Shown here one piece after another: positions 7,298-15,585 of a DNA stretch of 20,540 nt. Under the pieces are notes generated by a model that was not told where the DNA came from, did no database searches, and saw only the letters and a list, made by a program, of their open reading frames with translations. The stretch covers positions 1 through 20,540 of the forward strand of contig JBFWUW010000099.1 of NCBI GenBank assembly GCA_050247075.1, in the 5' to 3' direction. This stretch comes from JBFWUW01 sp050247075. GTDB lineage: Bacteria; Planctomycetota; Planctomycetia; Pirellulales; JBFWUW01. Both the position numbers and the translations under genes were made by a program. The first letter of the stretch is position 1. Every line of letters starts with the position of its first letter.

Positions 7298-8235
7298 TCC
7301 GTCATCCGGTGCTGATAGCCGCGCCGTGGCAACGGCTGGCGGCCAGCGGAGGTGGTCGTCCACAGGCCCGGTTCAGCAACGAATTGGCCGATGATCGTCA
7401 GCGAAACCTCGGTAGGCCGTTCAACGATCATGCGCTGCGCCTCATCCGGCGGAACCGCCAGAATCAGCTCGAAGTCCTCGCCGTCCGCCAGCGCGTGGTC
7501 TGATGCCGTTTGGCCAGTGCCAACTTCGGCGGCCCGATGTTTTCCGGCCAGTTGACGCGCGGCTGCGCTGATCGGAATCGAGGCCAGATCGAGCAGAGCG
7601 CCGCAGCGGCTTTCGTCGCACAGCCGGCCTAGATCGAGCGAAAGCCCATCGCTGACATCCATCCCGGCGTGAAGTTCGTATTTTTCGTGCAGCAGCAGAG
7701 CCTCTCGCACGCGAGGAGTAAAGTCAAAGTGCCGGCCCAAAATGCTGCCGCCAAACTCCCCTGTCACCACGATGGCATCGCCAGGATGAGCACCGCCGCG
7801 ACAGAGCGGTCCACGCGAGGTTGTCTGGCCGATGGCGGTCACACTGATCACCAGTGGGCCATCCCAAGTGTTGGTGTCACCCCCGGCGATGGGCAGATCG
7901 AACTCCTCGGCAAGCGGCAGCAAGCCTTCGTACAGGCTTTTGGCCAACGTCCAACCGCCGTTGCGCGGAAATGCCAGGGCGATCACCGCGCCGACGGGCT
8001 GAGCGGCCATGGCCGCCAGATCGCTGAGATTGACCGCCAGGGCCTTGCGGCCTACGCGGCGCGGGTCAGCGGTGGCGAGGTCGAAGTCGACCTGGTCCGT
8101 GAGGAGGTCGGTGGTGACGACGCATTCTGCGCGGTCGCCCAACCGTAAAATACCGGCATCGTCACCGGGCCCCAGCCGTAACCGCGCATGGGAGGGCAAA
8201 CGGTCACGCAGCCAGGCAATGAAGTCGGATTCCAT
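7294..8235 (-). CDS. thiL: Thiamine-monophosphate kinase ThiL
   Basis: A 313-residue kinase that phosphorylates thiamine monophosphate to thiamine pyrophosphate, the last step of thiamine biosynthesis. Landmarks of the PurM/ThiL fold are LGPGDDAGIL near the N-terminus, the metal-binding VTTDLLTDQVDFD, KALAVNLSDLAAMAAQP, the IAGGDTNT loop and HAGMDVSDGLSLDL. Length is normal. The start is the ATG at 8235 (MESDFIAWL), which fits the family; a TTG at 8289 would add 18 residues that do not look conserved. No Shine-Dalgarno or TPP riboswitch is visible upstream. It overlaps tsaE by ATGA, a common neighbour pairing. Confidence 0.93.
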   Translation of the reverse strand: MESDFIAWLRDRLPSHARLRLGPGDDAGILRLGDRAECVVTTDLLTDQVDFDLATADPRRVGRKALAVNLSDLAAMAAQPVGAVIALAFPRNGGWTLAKSLYEGLLPLAEEFDLPIAGGDTNTWDGPLVISVTAIGQTTSRGPLCRGGAHPGDAIVVTGEFGGSILGRHFDFTPRVREALLLHEKYELHAGMDVSDGLSLDLGRLCDESRCGALLDLASIPISAAARQLAGKHRAAEVGTGQTASDHALADGEDFELILAVPPDEAQRMIVERPTEVSLTIIGQFVAEPGLWTTTSAGRQPLPRRGYQHRMTE

Positions 8236-8646
8236 GCAGCCGAATGGGTCGATCGGATGATGAGCGACATGACGAGCATCCCGATCCAAAAGGATCGTCT
8301 ACAACCATTATGCGCCGCGCGTGGCCCGATTGCCACAAGGCTGCCAACGCGGAACAGATTGTGGACGAGGCTGTAAGGCTCGAAGTAAGGTGGCGTTATT
8401 CCCGTTAGGCCGCCTGTCGTCAGCCATCCTGGCGGGCGCGGCGGTTGAATAGCATCGGCACTGTCCCAGCGCCATGTTTAGTTCAAGGTGGAAGGCTTAT
8501 ACCCGAATCTCTGGCGCGGCGTCCAGGGACAAAATTGGCGGCCTCAACCACGTAATATGTCAAAGCATTCCATGGATCGCGGATGGTCCACCATGCTGGC
8601 ATCGCCAGCACACCTTCCGAATCGATTGCTGGCGAGAAATCGCCGC
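8236..8646. other. Intergenic, one small hairpin
   Basis: 411 nt without a convincing gene. TGCTGGC (8594-8600) and GCCAGCA (8604-8610) form a perfect 7-bp hairpin with loop ATC, 37 nt past the epimerase stop. It could help end that transcript, but no T-run follows. I see nothing else definite here. Confidence 0.5.
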
Positions 8647-9657
8647 CTAGACCGCATAGTAACCGCGATACCATTCCACCAGCCGCTTGACGCCTTCTTC
8701 GATGGATGTACGCGGGGTGAAGCCAATGTCGCGCTGAAAATCGGTGATGTCGGCCCAAGTGGCCGGCAGATCGGCCGGCGGCAGCGGAACAAGGCGGCGG
8801 TCGGCCTTGCGGCCCAGGCATTGTTCCATCGTATCCACCAAATGCATCAGCCCGACGGGTTGGTTGTTTCCCAAATTGTAAACGCGAAACGGCGCGGGAC
8901 TGGTGGCCGGGTCGGGCTGTTCGGCCGACCAACCGGGGGCGGGGGCGGCCGGCCTGTCTAGCGACCGTACGACTCCCTCGGCTACGTCATCGACGTAGGT
9001 AAAGTCCCGCTGCGCCTGGCCGTGGTGGTACATTTCAATCGGCTCGCCCGCCAAAATGGCCTTGGTGAATTTGAACATGACCATGTCGGGCCGGCCCCAC
9101 GGCCCATACACCGTGAAGAACCGCAGGCCCGTCGCCGGCAAACCAAACATCACGCTGTAGCTATGGGCCAGCAACTCGTCGCAACGCTTAGTGGCCCCGT
9201 ACAAGCTCAACGGGTGGCCCACTGGATCATGCGTGGAATACGGCATTTTCGTGCTGGCGCCATACACCGAGCTGGACGAAGCAAACACTAGATGCCTCAC
9301 GCCTGTCTGCCGGCAGCCTTCCAGCACGTTGGCAAAGCCGACGAGATTGCTGTCAATGTAGGCAGCCGGGTTTTCGGTCGAATAACGCACACCGGCTTGC
9401 GCCGCCAAATGGACCACTCCGTGGAACCCTTCATCGCCAAACAACGCCGCGACCGCCGGGCGGTCGGCCAGGTCTTGCCGCACAAAGCGAAACCCTGCCA
9501 ACGGTGTAAGTTGATCCACCCGAGCCTGTTTCAGACTGACGTCGTAGTAATCACTCAGGCAGTCCATGCCAACGACCTTGTCGCCGCGCTCCAGCAACAG
9601 ACGGCTGACGTGATAGCCGATAAACCCGGCCGCGCCGGTCACCAAAATCTTGGCCAC
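8647..9657 (-). CDS. NAD-dependent UDP-sugar epimerase (UDP-glucuronate 4-epimerase-like)
   Basis: A 336-residue extended short-chain dehydrogenase/reductase. TGAAGFIGYHVS (7-18) is the NAD-binding glycine motif. FASSSSVYG (125-133) supplies the catalytic serine, and SLYGATK (151-157) gives Tyr153 and Lys157 of the YxxxK pair. NPYSTHDP-type and DFTYVDDVAEGVVR segments are typical of UDP-glucuronate 4-epimerases (UDP-GlcA to UDP-GalA), but other UDP-sugar epimerases cannot be excluded. The start is GTG (9655-9657) with a good Shine-Dalgarno: GAGGA, 6 nt upstream (plus-strand TCCTC 9664-9668). It is divergent from the UDP-sugar dehydrogenase, which could supply its uronic-acid substrate. Confidence 0.88.
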   Translation of the reverse strand: MAKILVTGAAGFIGYHVSRLLLERGDKVVGMDCLSDYYDVSLKQARVDQLTPLAGFRFVRQDLADRPAVAALFGDEGFHGVVHLAAQAGVRYSTENPAAYIDSNLVGFANVLEGCRQTGVRHLVFASSSSVYGASTKMPYSTHDPVGHPLSLYGATKRCDELLAHSYSVMFGLPATGLRFFTVYGPWGRPDMVMFKFTKAILAGEPIEMYHHGQAQRDFTYVDDVAEGVVRSLDRPAAPAPGWSAEQPDPATSPAPFRVYNLGNNQPVGLMHLVDTMEQCLGRKADRRLVPLPPADLPATWADITDFQRDIGFTPRTSIEEGVKRLVEWYRGYYAV

Positions 9658-9824
9658 GGAAAGTCCTCAACGACAGCGGCGAGTTCAACAAGTTCAACGG
9701 CTTGCGCTAATCGACATTGCCCAAACGGGCTGAACCGGCGAAAATACAACCTGGACGAGCTGGTTTCCAGCACTCCGCCTAAGATACCCGCACGGGCGAT
9801 TTGCCACTACCACCGCGGGTATCC

Positions 9825-9876
9825 GTAGGAGGCGATTCCATCGCCGATCAACTGTAGGAGCCGTCTCCGACGGCGA
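9825..9876 (+). repeat. Pair of REP-like hairpins, one of each stem version
   Basis: Unit 9825-9847 has GTAGGA, stem GGCGAT, loop TCC, stem ATCGCC. Unit 9854-9876 has GTAGGA, stem GCCGTC, loop TCC, stem GACGGC. They lie 6 nt apart in the same orientation, in the 249-nt region between two divergent genes and 30 nt before the dehydrogenase start. Tag and loop are identical while both stem arms differ in a compensating way. Confidence 0.8.
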
Positions 9877-9906
9877 CAATCCGCCCCTCATTCAGGAACC
9901 CATTCG

Positions 9907-11265
9907 ATGTCGAAGGCACAACCGACCGCCGTTTCCGCCGAGGCCCGTGCCGCCGAACTGCGACAGGCCCTGGAACGCAAAACGGCGCGCGTCGGTGTGA
10001 TGGGGCTGGGTTATGTCGGCCTGCCGTTGATTCGCGCCTTTGTGGCAGCCGGCTTTCGCACGTTGGGGTTTGATGTTGATCCTTACAAGGTCGAGCGGCT
10101 GACGGCGGGCGAAAGCTACATTGGCCACATCCCAGGCGAGTGGATTGCCCAATGTGTCCGAGACGAAACCTTCGCCCCCACGGCGGACATGGGCCGGCTT
10201 GCTGAGGCCGACGCCATTTTGATCTGCGTTCCCACGCCGCTCAACGATTCGCGCGACCCTGACCTGCGGTTCATTGAATCGACAGCCGAGCAGATTGCGG
10301 CCTCGCTGCGCCCGGGGCAGTTGATCGTACTGGAAAGCACCACCTATCCCGGCACCACCCGCGATGTCGTGCTGCCGATCTTGGAACGATCCGGGTTGAA
10401 AGCGGGCCGCGACTTTTTCGCAGCCTACAGCCCCGAGCGCGAAGACCCCGGCAATCCACGGTTTGCCGCCGCCAGCATTCCCAAGGTGGTGGGCGGGCTA
10501 GATCCCCTCAGCCTTCAACTGGCCGAGACACTCTACCGCCAGGCCGTGGTCGATATCGTGCCTGTCAGCAGTTGCGAAGTGGCTGAAGCCTGCAAGATTC
10601 TTGAGAACACCTATCGCGCGGTCAACATTGCCTTGGTCAATGAATTGAAGATGCTCTTTGACCGAATGGGCATCGACGTGTGGGAAGTTATCGACGCCGC
10701 CCGCACAAAGCCGTTTGGCTTTCAGGCGTTTTATCCCGGCCCTGGGCTGGGTGGACATTGCATCCCCATCGACCCGTTCTACCTTAGTTGGGTGGCCCGC
10801 AAGCACGGGCTGCCAACGCGGTTTATCGAACTAGCCGGGCAGATCAATACGCGCATGCCAGAATACGTCATCGAGCGGGTGATTGCCGCCTTGAACGAAC
10901 ATGGCCGCCCGGTGCGCGGCAGCCGCATTTGCCTGTTGGGCGTGGCCTATAAGAAAGACGTGGACGACCCGCGCGAGAGTCCCTCGTTTGAGTTGCTCAA
11001 GCTGTTGCGGGAACGCGGCGCGGTGTTGAGCTATAGCGATCCGCATGTCCCCAGCTTGCCGAAGATGCGCCACTACGACGTCCCTTTGCTGACCAGCCAA
11101 ACCCTAACCCCGGAATTTCTGGCCCAGCAAGACTGCGTGCTGATTTCCACCGACCACACCGCTTTTGACTACGAGCACATCGTGCGTCACGCGCGGCTGG
11201 TGATCGACACGCGCAACGCCACGCGGCAAGTGAGCGAAGGCCGCGAGAAGATTCGCAAGGCATAA
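9907..11265 (+). CDS. Nucleotide-sugar (UDP-hexose/HexNAc) 6-dehydrogenase
   Basis: A 452-residue enzyme of the UDP-glucose/UDP-GlcNAc/UDP-ManNAc dehydrogenase family (WbpA/WecC/Ugd). It oxidises C6 of a UDP-sugar to a uronic acid in two NAD-dependent steps. The NAD motif is GVMGLGYVGLP (30-40), the ESTTYPGTT segment is at 143-151, and Lys230 and Asn234 lie in EACKILENTYRAVN. The catalytic Cys285 lies in GPGLGGHCIPIDP (278-290). The C-terminal UDP-binding domain has LLGVAYKKDVDDPRESP. The YSPERED and GGHCIPIDPFYLSW forms favour the HexNAc type, but the substrate is not certain. An AGGA (9894-9897) lies 9 nt before the ATG. queC starts 8 nt downstream. Confidence 0.9.
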   Translation: MSKAQPTAVSAEARAAELRQALERKTARVGVMGLGYVGLPLIRAFVAAGFRTLGFDVDPYKVERLTAGESYIGHIPGEWIAQCVRDETFAPTADMGRLAEADAILICVPTPLNDSRDPDLRFIESTAEQIAASLRPGQLIVLESTTYPGTTRDVVLPILERSGLKAGRDFFAAYSPEREDPGNPRFAAASIPKVVGGLDPLSLQLAETLYRQAVVDIVPVSSCEVAEACKILENTYRAVNIALVNELKMLFDRMGIDVWEVIDAARTKPFGFQAFYPGPGLGGHCIPIDPFYLSWVARKHGLPTRFIELAGQINTRMPEYVIERVIAALNEHGRPVRGSRICLLGVAYKKDVDDPRESPSFELLKLLRERGAVLSYSDPHVPSLPKMRHYDVPLLTSQTLTPEFLAQQDCVLISTDHTAFDYEHIVRHARLVIDTRNATRQVSEGREKIRKA

Positions 11266-11273
11266 GTCGGAAT

Positions 11274-11972
11274 ATGTCCCAGGTAACCCGCCCCGCCGTT
11301 GTCCTGCTTTCCGGCGGACTCGATTCCAGCACGACGCTGGCGATTGCCGCCGAACAAGGCTTTCGTTGCCATGCCATTACCTTTCGGTACGGACAGCGGC
11401 ACGAAGTAGAAATCGCGGCGGCCCGCCAGGTGGCCAAGCGGCAACAGGCGGCGGAGCATGTGGTTGTCGATATCGACCTGCGGGTCTTTGGCGGTTCGGC
11501 ATTGACGGGCGATTTGCCGGTTCCCAAGGACCGGGCCACGTCCGACATGGCCGAAGGGATACCCGTCACCTATGTCCCTGCTCGCAACACGATTTTTCTG
11601 TCATTTGCCTTGGCCTTTGCCGAGGTCCGCTCGGCGACCGACATTTTCCTGGGAGTCAACGCGGTCGATTACAGCGGCTATCCCGACTGCCGGCCCGAGT
11701 ACATTGCCGCCTTTGAGCGGATGGCAAATCTGGCGACCAAAGCAGGCGTGGAAGGGGCATCGCCGCTACGTATTCATGCACCGTTGATATCGCTGACGAA
11801 GGCCGAGATCATCGGCCGGGGGCTGGCATTGGGGGTTGATTATTCGCTGACCAGCACCTGCTACGACCCCGACCCGGCCACCGCCGCCGCCTGCGGGAGA
11901 TGTGATGCCTGCCAACTTCGGCTGGCCGGGTTTGCCGCGCACGGCCTGTCCGACACGGCCCGCTACCGTTGA
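11274..11972 (+). CDS. queC: 7-cyano-7-deazaguanine synthase QueC
   Basis: A 232-residue ATP-dependent enzyme that turns 7-carboxy-7-deazaguanine plus ammonia into preQ0, a queuosine precursor. The PP-loop is SGGLDSS (13-19). FRYGQRHEVE (37-46) and VPARNTIFLS (101-110) are family motifs. The zinc site is Cys196, Cys207, Cys210 and Cys213 (CYDP...CGRCDAC). Length is normal. ATG start 8 nt after the dehydrogenase stop, so it is likely carried on the same transcript; no other queuosine gene is in the window. It converges on rpoD with a 9-nt gap and no visible terminator. Confidence 0.95.
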   Translation: MSQVTRPAVVLLSGGLDSSTTLAIAAEQGFRCHAITFRYGQRHEVEIAAARQVAKRQQAAEHVVVDIDLRVFGGSALTGDLPVPKDRATSDMAEGIPVTYVPARNTIFLSFALAFAEVRSATDIFLGVNAVDYSGYPDCRPEYIAAFERMANLATKAGVEGASPLRIHAPLISLTKAEIIGRGLALGVDYSLTSTCYDPDPATAAACGRCDACQLRLAGFAAHGLSDTARYR

Positions 11973-11981
11973 CGATCTGCA

Positions 11982-13577
11982 CTAGGCACTTTCCAGCGAG
12001 TCCACGAAACCGCTGAGCGATCGCGAACGCATGGGGTGCTGCAATTTGCGGACCGCCTTGGCTTCGATCTGGCGGACGCGTTCGCGGGTGACGGAGAAAA
12101 TCTTGCCGACCTCTTCCAGCGTGTAGCTGTAGCCATCGACCAGCCCGTAACGCAGGCGGATGATTTCCCGCTCGCGATAGTTGAGCTCTTCCAGTACGTC
12201 GGCGATCCGCTGCTTGAGCATCTGTTTGGTCATATCGCCCAAAGCGTCTTCCTCGCGCTGATCCTCCACGAACTCACCAAAGAAACTGTCGTCGTGGTCG
12301 CCCACCGGCTGGTCCAACGACAACGGCTGCCGGGCCAGTTTCGAGACGCAGCGGGTCTCTTCCAGCGTCAGGCCGGCCGCTTCGGCCGTCTCCTCCACGC
12401 TTGGCTCGCGGCCATGCTCTTGCACCAGGTCACGGGCCGCGTTCCGCATGCGGCTCATGGTTTCAATCATGTGAACCGGCAAACGGATCGTGCGGCTTTG
12501 GTCGGCAATAGCGCGGGTGATAGCCTGGCGAATCCACCAGGTGGCATACGTGCTGAACTTGAACCCGCGGGCGTGCTCGAACTTGTCGACGGCCCGCATC
12601 AGGCCGGTGTTGCCTTCTTGGATCAGGTCCAAGAAGCTCATACCACGGTTGCGGTACCGCTTGGCGATGGAGACAACCAGTCGCAAGTTGCCCGCCGACA
12701 AATTACGTTTGGCGGCGTCGTACTGCTGCTGGCGTTCGGCCGTGCGGGCCACGCGGCGACGCAAGGTGGAGGCACTCTCTTGCGTGGTCCGCATCAGATA
12801 ACGCAGTTCCTTACGCAGTGTGGCCACTTTTTCAGCCATGCCAGGCTGGCCAGCCAGTTGGCGAATCTGGCCGAGCAAGAAGTCCATCCGCCGCGAGATC
12901 TCGGCCAGGGCCTCGACCATGGGCATCAATCGCTGCGTCCGCAGATTGAGTTCCTCGACCAAACGGACGGCCTTGACCCGGCGGACGACCAATCGCCGCC
13001 AGGCAGCACGGCGGGCGGCAATCGGCTGCTTGCGATTCATCGCCAACCGGAAGTCTTGCCGGTTCTGGCTGAGCAGATGTTCGACCGTCTTGAGGTTCGG
13101 CGGCAACGTGGCCATGATCGACTTCTTCTCGGCGGCGTCGGTCACGCTGACTTCCACCGTGCGGTCCAGTCGCAGTTCACCATCGCGGACCTTCCGCAGC
13201 AGAATGGCCGCCCCGTGCAAGACGTAGTCGCAGGCCAGCACGTTGTTGCGGAAGCGGGTGCGAGTCCGCTCGATCTGCTTAGCCGAGGCAATCTCTTGCT
13301 CGCGGTTCAACAAGGGGATTTCGCCCATCTGCATGAGATAAATCCGCACCGGGTCGTCGATGATCATGTCGGCGCCGGAATCAGCCACGTCCAACGACAA
13401 CTCTTCGACATCGTCCAAATCAGGCTCGCCATCTTCAAAGCCATCGCCATCGGAGTCGTGCGAGTCAAGGTCCAACGCTTCGATCAGGTCGGTGTCGGGC
13501 TTAGACTTCTTGCCCTTCCCCTTGGCATTACGGATGGGACTGCCAGCGGCGGGCTGCTTGGAGATGCGTTTGCTCAA
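11982..13577 (-). CDS. rpoD: Primary RNA polymerase sigma factor (sigma-70)
   Basis: A 531-residue sigma factor. A basic start and an acidic stretch (35-75) stand in for region 1.1. Region 1.2 is DPVRIYLMQMGEIPLLNREQE (75-95). A spacer (about 110-285) precedes the conserved core: NLRLVVSIAKRYRNRG (297-312), LIQEGNTGLMRAVDKFE (318-334) and FKFSTYATWWIRQAITRAI (339-357) of regions 2.1-2.4. Region 3 follows, then region 4.2 with LEEVGKIFSVTRERVRQIEAKAVRKLQHP (487-515). The strict region 2 sequence marks the housekeeping factor. The start is TTG (13575-13577), supported by AAAGGA 7 nt upstream (plus-strand 13585-13590). No in-frame ATG precedes region 1.2. Confidence 0.93.
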   Translation of the reverse strand: MSKRISKQPAAGSPIRNAKGKGKKSKPDTDLIEALDLDSHDSDGDGFEDGEPDLDDVEELSLDVADSGADMIIDDPVRIYLMQMGEIPLLNREQEIASAKQIERTRTRFRNNVLACDYVLHGAAILLRKVRDGELRLDRTVEVSVTDAAEKKSIMATLPPNLKTVEHLLSQNRQDFRLAMNRKQPIAARRAAWRRLVVRRVKAVRLVEELNLRTQRLMPMVEALAEISRRMDFLLGQIRQLAGQPGMAEKVATLRKELRYLMRTTQESASTLRRRVARTAERQQQYDAAKRNLSAGNLRLVVSIAKRYRNRGMSFLDLIQEGNTGLMRAVDKFEHARGFKFSTYATWWIRQAITRAIADQSRTIRLPVHMIETMSRMRNAARDLVQEHGREPSVEETAEAAGLTLEETRCVSKLARQPLSLDQPVGDHDDSFFGEFVEDQREEDALGDMTKQMLKQRIADVLEELNYREREIIRLRYGLVDGYSYTLEEVGKIFSVTRERVRQIEAKAVRKLQHPMRSRSLSGFVDSLESA

Positions 13578-13783
13578 GATGCGTTCCTTTACTCGACAGG
13601 CGGCGGGGCTGGCCTAATTGGCCGACGTTGACGAGTCAAGAGAAAAGCACCCGCCGTGCCAAGTTTGTGAATCGCCCATCGCGAAAACCGCTAAGACCAG
13701 CCTCCATAAGCTGTTACGGCACCGCGAATGATTTTGTTCACCCCTGCCTGGCTTGGCCCCTTGTTGGCCCTGGGCAACAATGA

Positions 13784-13981
13784 TGCGGAACCGCGTGGCC
13801 TTTTTGCCTCACGGTGGAAAGGCTGTGGGCCGAGGGGAACCGCCTGGTGGCCGTGGACCTGCCTACCATGCGCGATGAGTTGGTCGCCCGCGACTTCCCC
13901 GGCGAGCAACCCAACGGGGCAGAGTCGGAATGGTCGCGGCAGATCAAGCCGAATCGAAGCTTAGGATTCAGTCCGAAATAA
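13784..13981 (+). pseudogene. Coding-like remnant of an unknown gene, cut by the repeat element
   Basis: After a TGA at 13781-13783 the frame is open to a TAA at 13979-13981. The stretch 13814-13960 has strong third-position G/C bias and reads like protein (VERLWAEGNRLVAVDLPTM..., then RDELVARDFPGEQPNG). A GTG at 13814 could serve as start. The last codons and the stop lie inside the terminal inverted repeat of the MITE-like element. This suggests a gene fragment that lost its 3' end. I do not recognise the family. Confidence 0.4.
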
Positions 13982-14136
13982 CTTCTCCATCGGAACCTCC
14001 CTCTCCCTCTGGGAGAGGGCCGGGGTGAGGGTTTCGTAGTTGGCGGCCATTTCGCCACATCCCCCTCTCCCCAACCCTCTCCCGGAGTACCGGGAGAGGG
14101 AGCCAAGAGGGGAAGTTATTTCGTACTGAATCCTTA
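13961..14136. mobile_element. MITE-like element with terminal inverted repeats
   Basis: The ends are 22-nt inverted repeats with one mismatch: left 13964-13985 (begins GGATTCAGTCCG, ends AACTTC) and right 14112-14133. TTA flanks both ends as a direct repeat (13961-13963, 14134-14136), as expected of a 3-bp target duplication. The interior has two strong hairpins: CCCTCTCCC/GGGAGAGGG (13999-14019, 9 bp, loop TCT) and an 11-bp stem at 14075-14085/14090-14100. The 170-bp core has no coding capacity. A transposase in trans would be needed; none is in the window. Confidence 0.6.
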
Positions 14137-14193
14137 CGAATGGCCGATCCGGGAAACCCAAGTCACTCCCCCGGGTCCTTTCCTCTCGCGGCG

Positions 14194-15585
14194 CTACACC
14201 GGAAAGGTCGGGTGTTCGGCCAGGCTAGCGACTTGCGACAGGCCAGACTGCAAGCGGAGTTGCCCGGCGTCGAACAGTTTGTGCAGCAGCGTCGAGACAA
14301 GGTGCTTGGGAGTCAGCGGTTGCGAGGCCGGCTCGCCGCCGTCACGCGTCGATTGCCCGATGATCCGCCCCTCTGGCAGGCCGCCGCCGTACAGCAGCAG
14401 TGGAGCCAGCCTGGCCCAATGGTCGCGGCCACCATTGCGATTGATCCGCGGGGTGCGCCCCATCTCGCCGGTAGCCACTAGCAAAATTTTGTCTTGTAAT
14501 CCGCGGGCTTCAATATCCTCGACGAGCGCCGCCACGGCATGGTCGAAGGCCAGCCCCACGGCCTGCATGCCGTCCACCATGTTGAGATTGTTGCCATCGG
14601 CGTGCATGTCCCACACGCCATCATAGCCGGCGTGAATGGTGACAAAGCCGCAGCCCGCCTCGCACAACCGCCGGGCCAACAGCAACTGCTTGCCCAGAGC
14701 CTTGGCGTGCCCCGTGTACATTCCTTGTTTGCCTCGCTTGGCCTGGCTCCAACCGTCGGGCCGGGTGAACTGGGCCGTGTCGTAGCGGGCGATGGTTTCG
14801 GGGGCTTCCCGTGTAAGATCGAGCGCGTCGGCCACGCCGCCGCCGAGCAGCACCCGATAGGCCTGCTGTTGTGCCCGCTCCAAGGATTGGAACGGTTCCG
14901 ACGATTCCATCCTTTCGCTGAGTGCGCCTAACTGTTCCATCAGTTCTTGCCGGTCGGCAAAGCGGTCTTGGGGCAGGTTCAAACGCATGTCCTTCTGCAA
15001 CTGTCCACCCGCCCCAGGGATGAACGGCGCATAGGCCGCACCAAGCTTGCCGGTAGCGGCAATGTCGCCGCGGGCACGCCCTTTGAGGACATCGTCGCAG
15101 ACTGAATCGGGGAAAATCACGCAATTGGTGGAAAGGCCGTTCTCGGCATTCGCCGCGCCGACCACCCGCGAGTAGAGCGAGCCGATGTTGGCCTGCCGCG
15201 TATCGGGACCGACAATGGGCTGAATGTTATGCCCCGCGTTGTTCGATTGAAACGAGCGGACGATGGTGAGTTTGTCGGCCAGCGCAGCCAACCGTGGCAG
15301 TGAATCCCCAAATAGCACGCCAGGCAGCGAGGTCTGGCAGGTCCCCGTCACCGTGCGGATGCCATCGGGCGCGGCCGGCTTGGGGTCGAACGTTTCAAAC
15401 TGGCTCGGCCCACCTTGCTGAAACAAGAAGATCACCGACCGGCCAGTCGCCAGTTTGGCCAACTCCGCCCCGCACGACACATGGCCCAACCACGACGACA
15501 GCACAGCGCCGCCTAATCCCAAGCCGCCAATCGTCAGCAGTTCGCGCCGATTGAGAGAACGGCCCTGTTCGACGATGTTGAGCAT
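14194..15585 (-). CDS. DUF1501 domain protein, Tat-exported
   Basis: A 463-residue member of the DUF1501 family, very abundant in planctomycetes and related to the sulfatase/alkaline phosphatase fold. The N-terminus LNRRELLTIGGLGLGG (11-26) is a twin-arginine signal. IFLFQQGGPSQFETFDPKP, SFQSNNAGHNIQP, TIHAGYDGVWDMHADG and ATGEMGRTPRINRNGGRDHW are family motifs with Asp and His residues that could bind metal. The biochemical role is unknown. Such genes usually follow a DUF1549/DUF1553 cytochrome-domain partner; none is next to it here, so it stands alone. A GGAG 8 nt before the ATG is a plausible Shine-Dalgarno. Confidence 0.9.
   Translation of the reverse strand: MLNIVEQGRSLNRRELLTIGGLGLGGAVLSSWLGHVSCGAELAKLATGRSVIFLFQQGGPSQFETFDPKPAAPDGIRTVTGTCQTSLPGVLFGDSLPRLAALADKLTIVRSFQSNNAGHNIQPIVGPDTRQANIGSLYSRVVGAANAENGLSTNCVIFPDSVCDDVLKGRARGDIAATGKLGAAYAPFIPGAGGQLQKDMRLNLPQDRFADRQELMEQLGALSERMESSEPFQSLERAQQQAYRVLLGGGVADALDLTREAPETIARYDTAQFTRPDGWSQAKRGKQGMYTGHAKALGKQLLLARRLCEAGCGFVTIHAGYDGVWDMHADGNNLNMVDGMQAVGLAFDHAVAALVEDIEARGLQDKILLVATGEMGRTPRINRNGGRDHWARLAPLLLYGGGLPEGRIIGQSTRDGGEPASQPLTPKHLVSTLLHKLFDAGQLRLQSGLSQVASLAEHPTFPV

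Larger units (their letters stand above)
13578..14193. other. Gene-poor stretch between rpoD and the DUF1501 gene
   Basis: 616 nt without an intact gene. It contains the rpoD upstream region, a coding-like gene remnant (13784-13981) and a MITE-like element (13961-14136), listed separately. A TTGACT on the minus strand (plus 13634-13639) could be a -35 for rpoD, but no matching -10 is clear. Confidence 0.5.

Noticed and set aside
8236..8290. TPP riboswitch upstream of thiL
   Set aside because: No thi-box-like conserved core is visible in the upstream sequence.
8483..8932. 149-residue minus-strand frame overlapping the epimerase 3' end
   Set aside because: It runs in another frame of the epimerase gene and into intergenic sequence without a domain.
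12036..13631. 531-residue plus-strand open frame opposite rpoD
   Set aside because: It is the mirror image of the strongly conserved sigma factor; its composition follows the rpoD codon pattern.
13617..13639. Possible rpoD promoter with -35 TTGACT on the minus strand
   Set aside because: No convincing -10 hexamer at 16-18 nt spacing.
14140..14481. Plus-strand frame starting MADPGNPSHSPG
   Set aside because: Most of it is antisense to the DUF1501 gene; only the first few codons could belong to the broken gene upstream of the MITE-like element.
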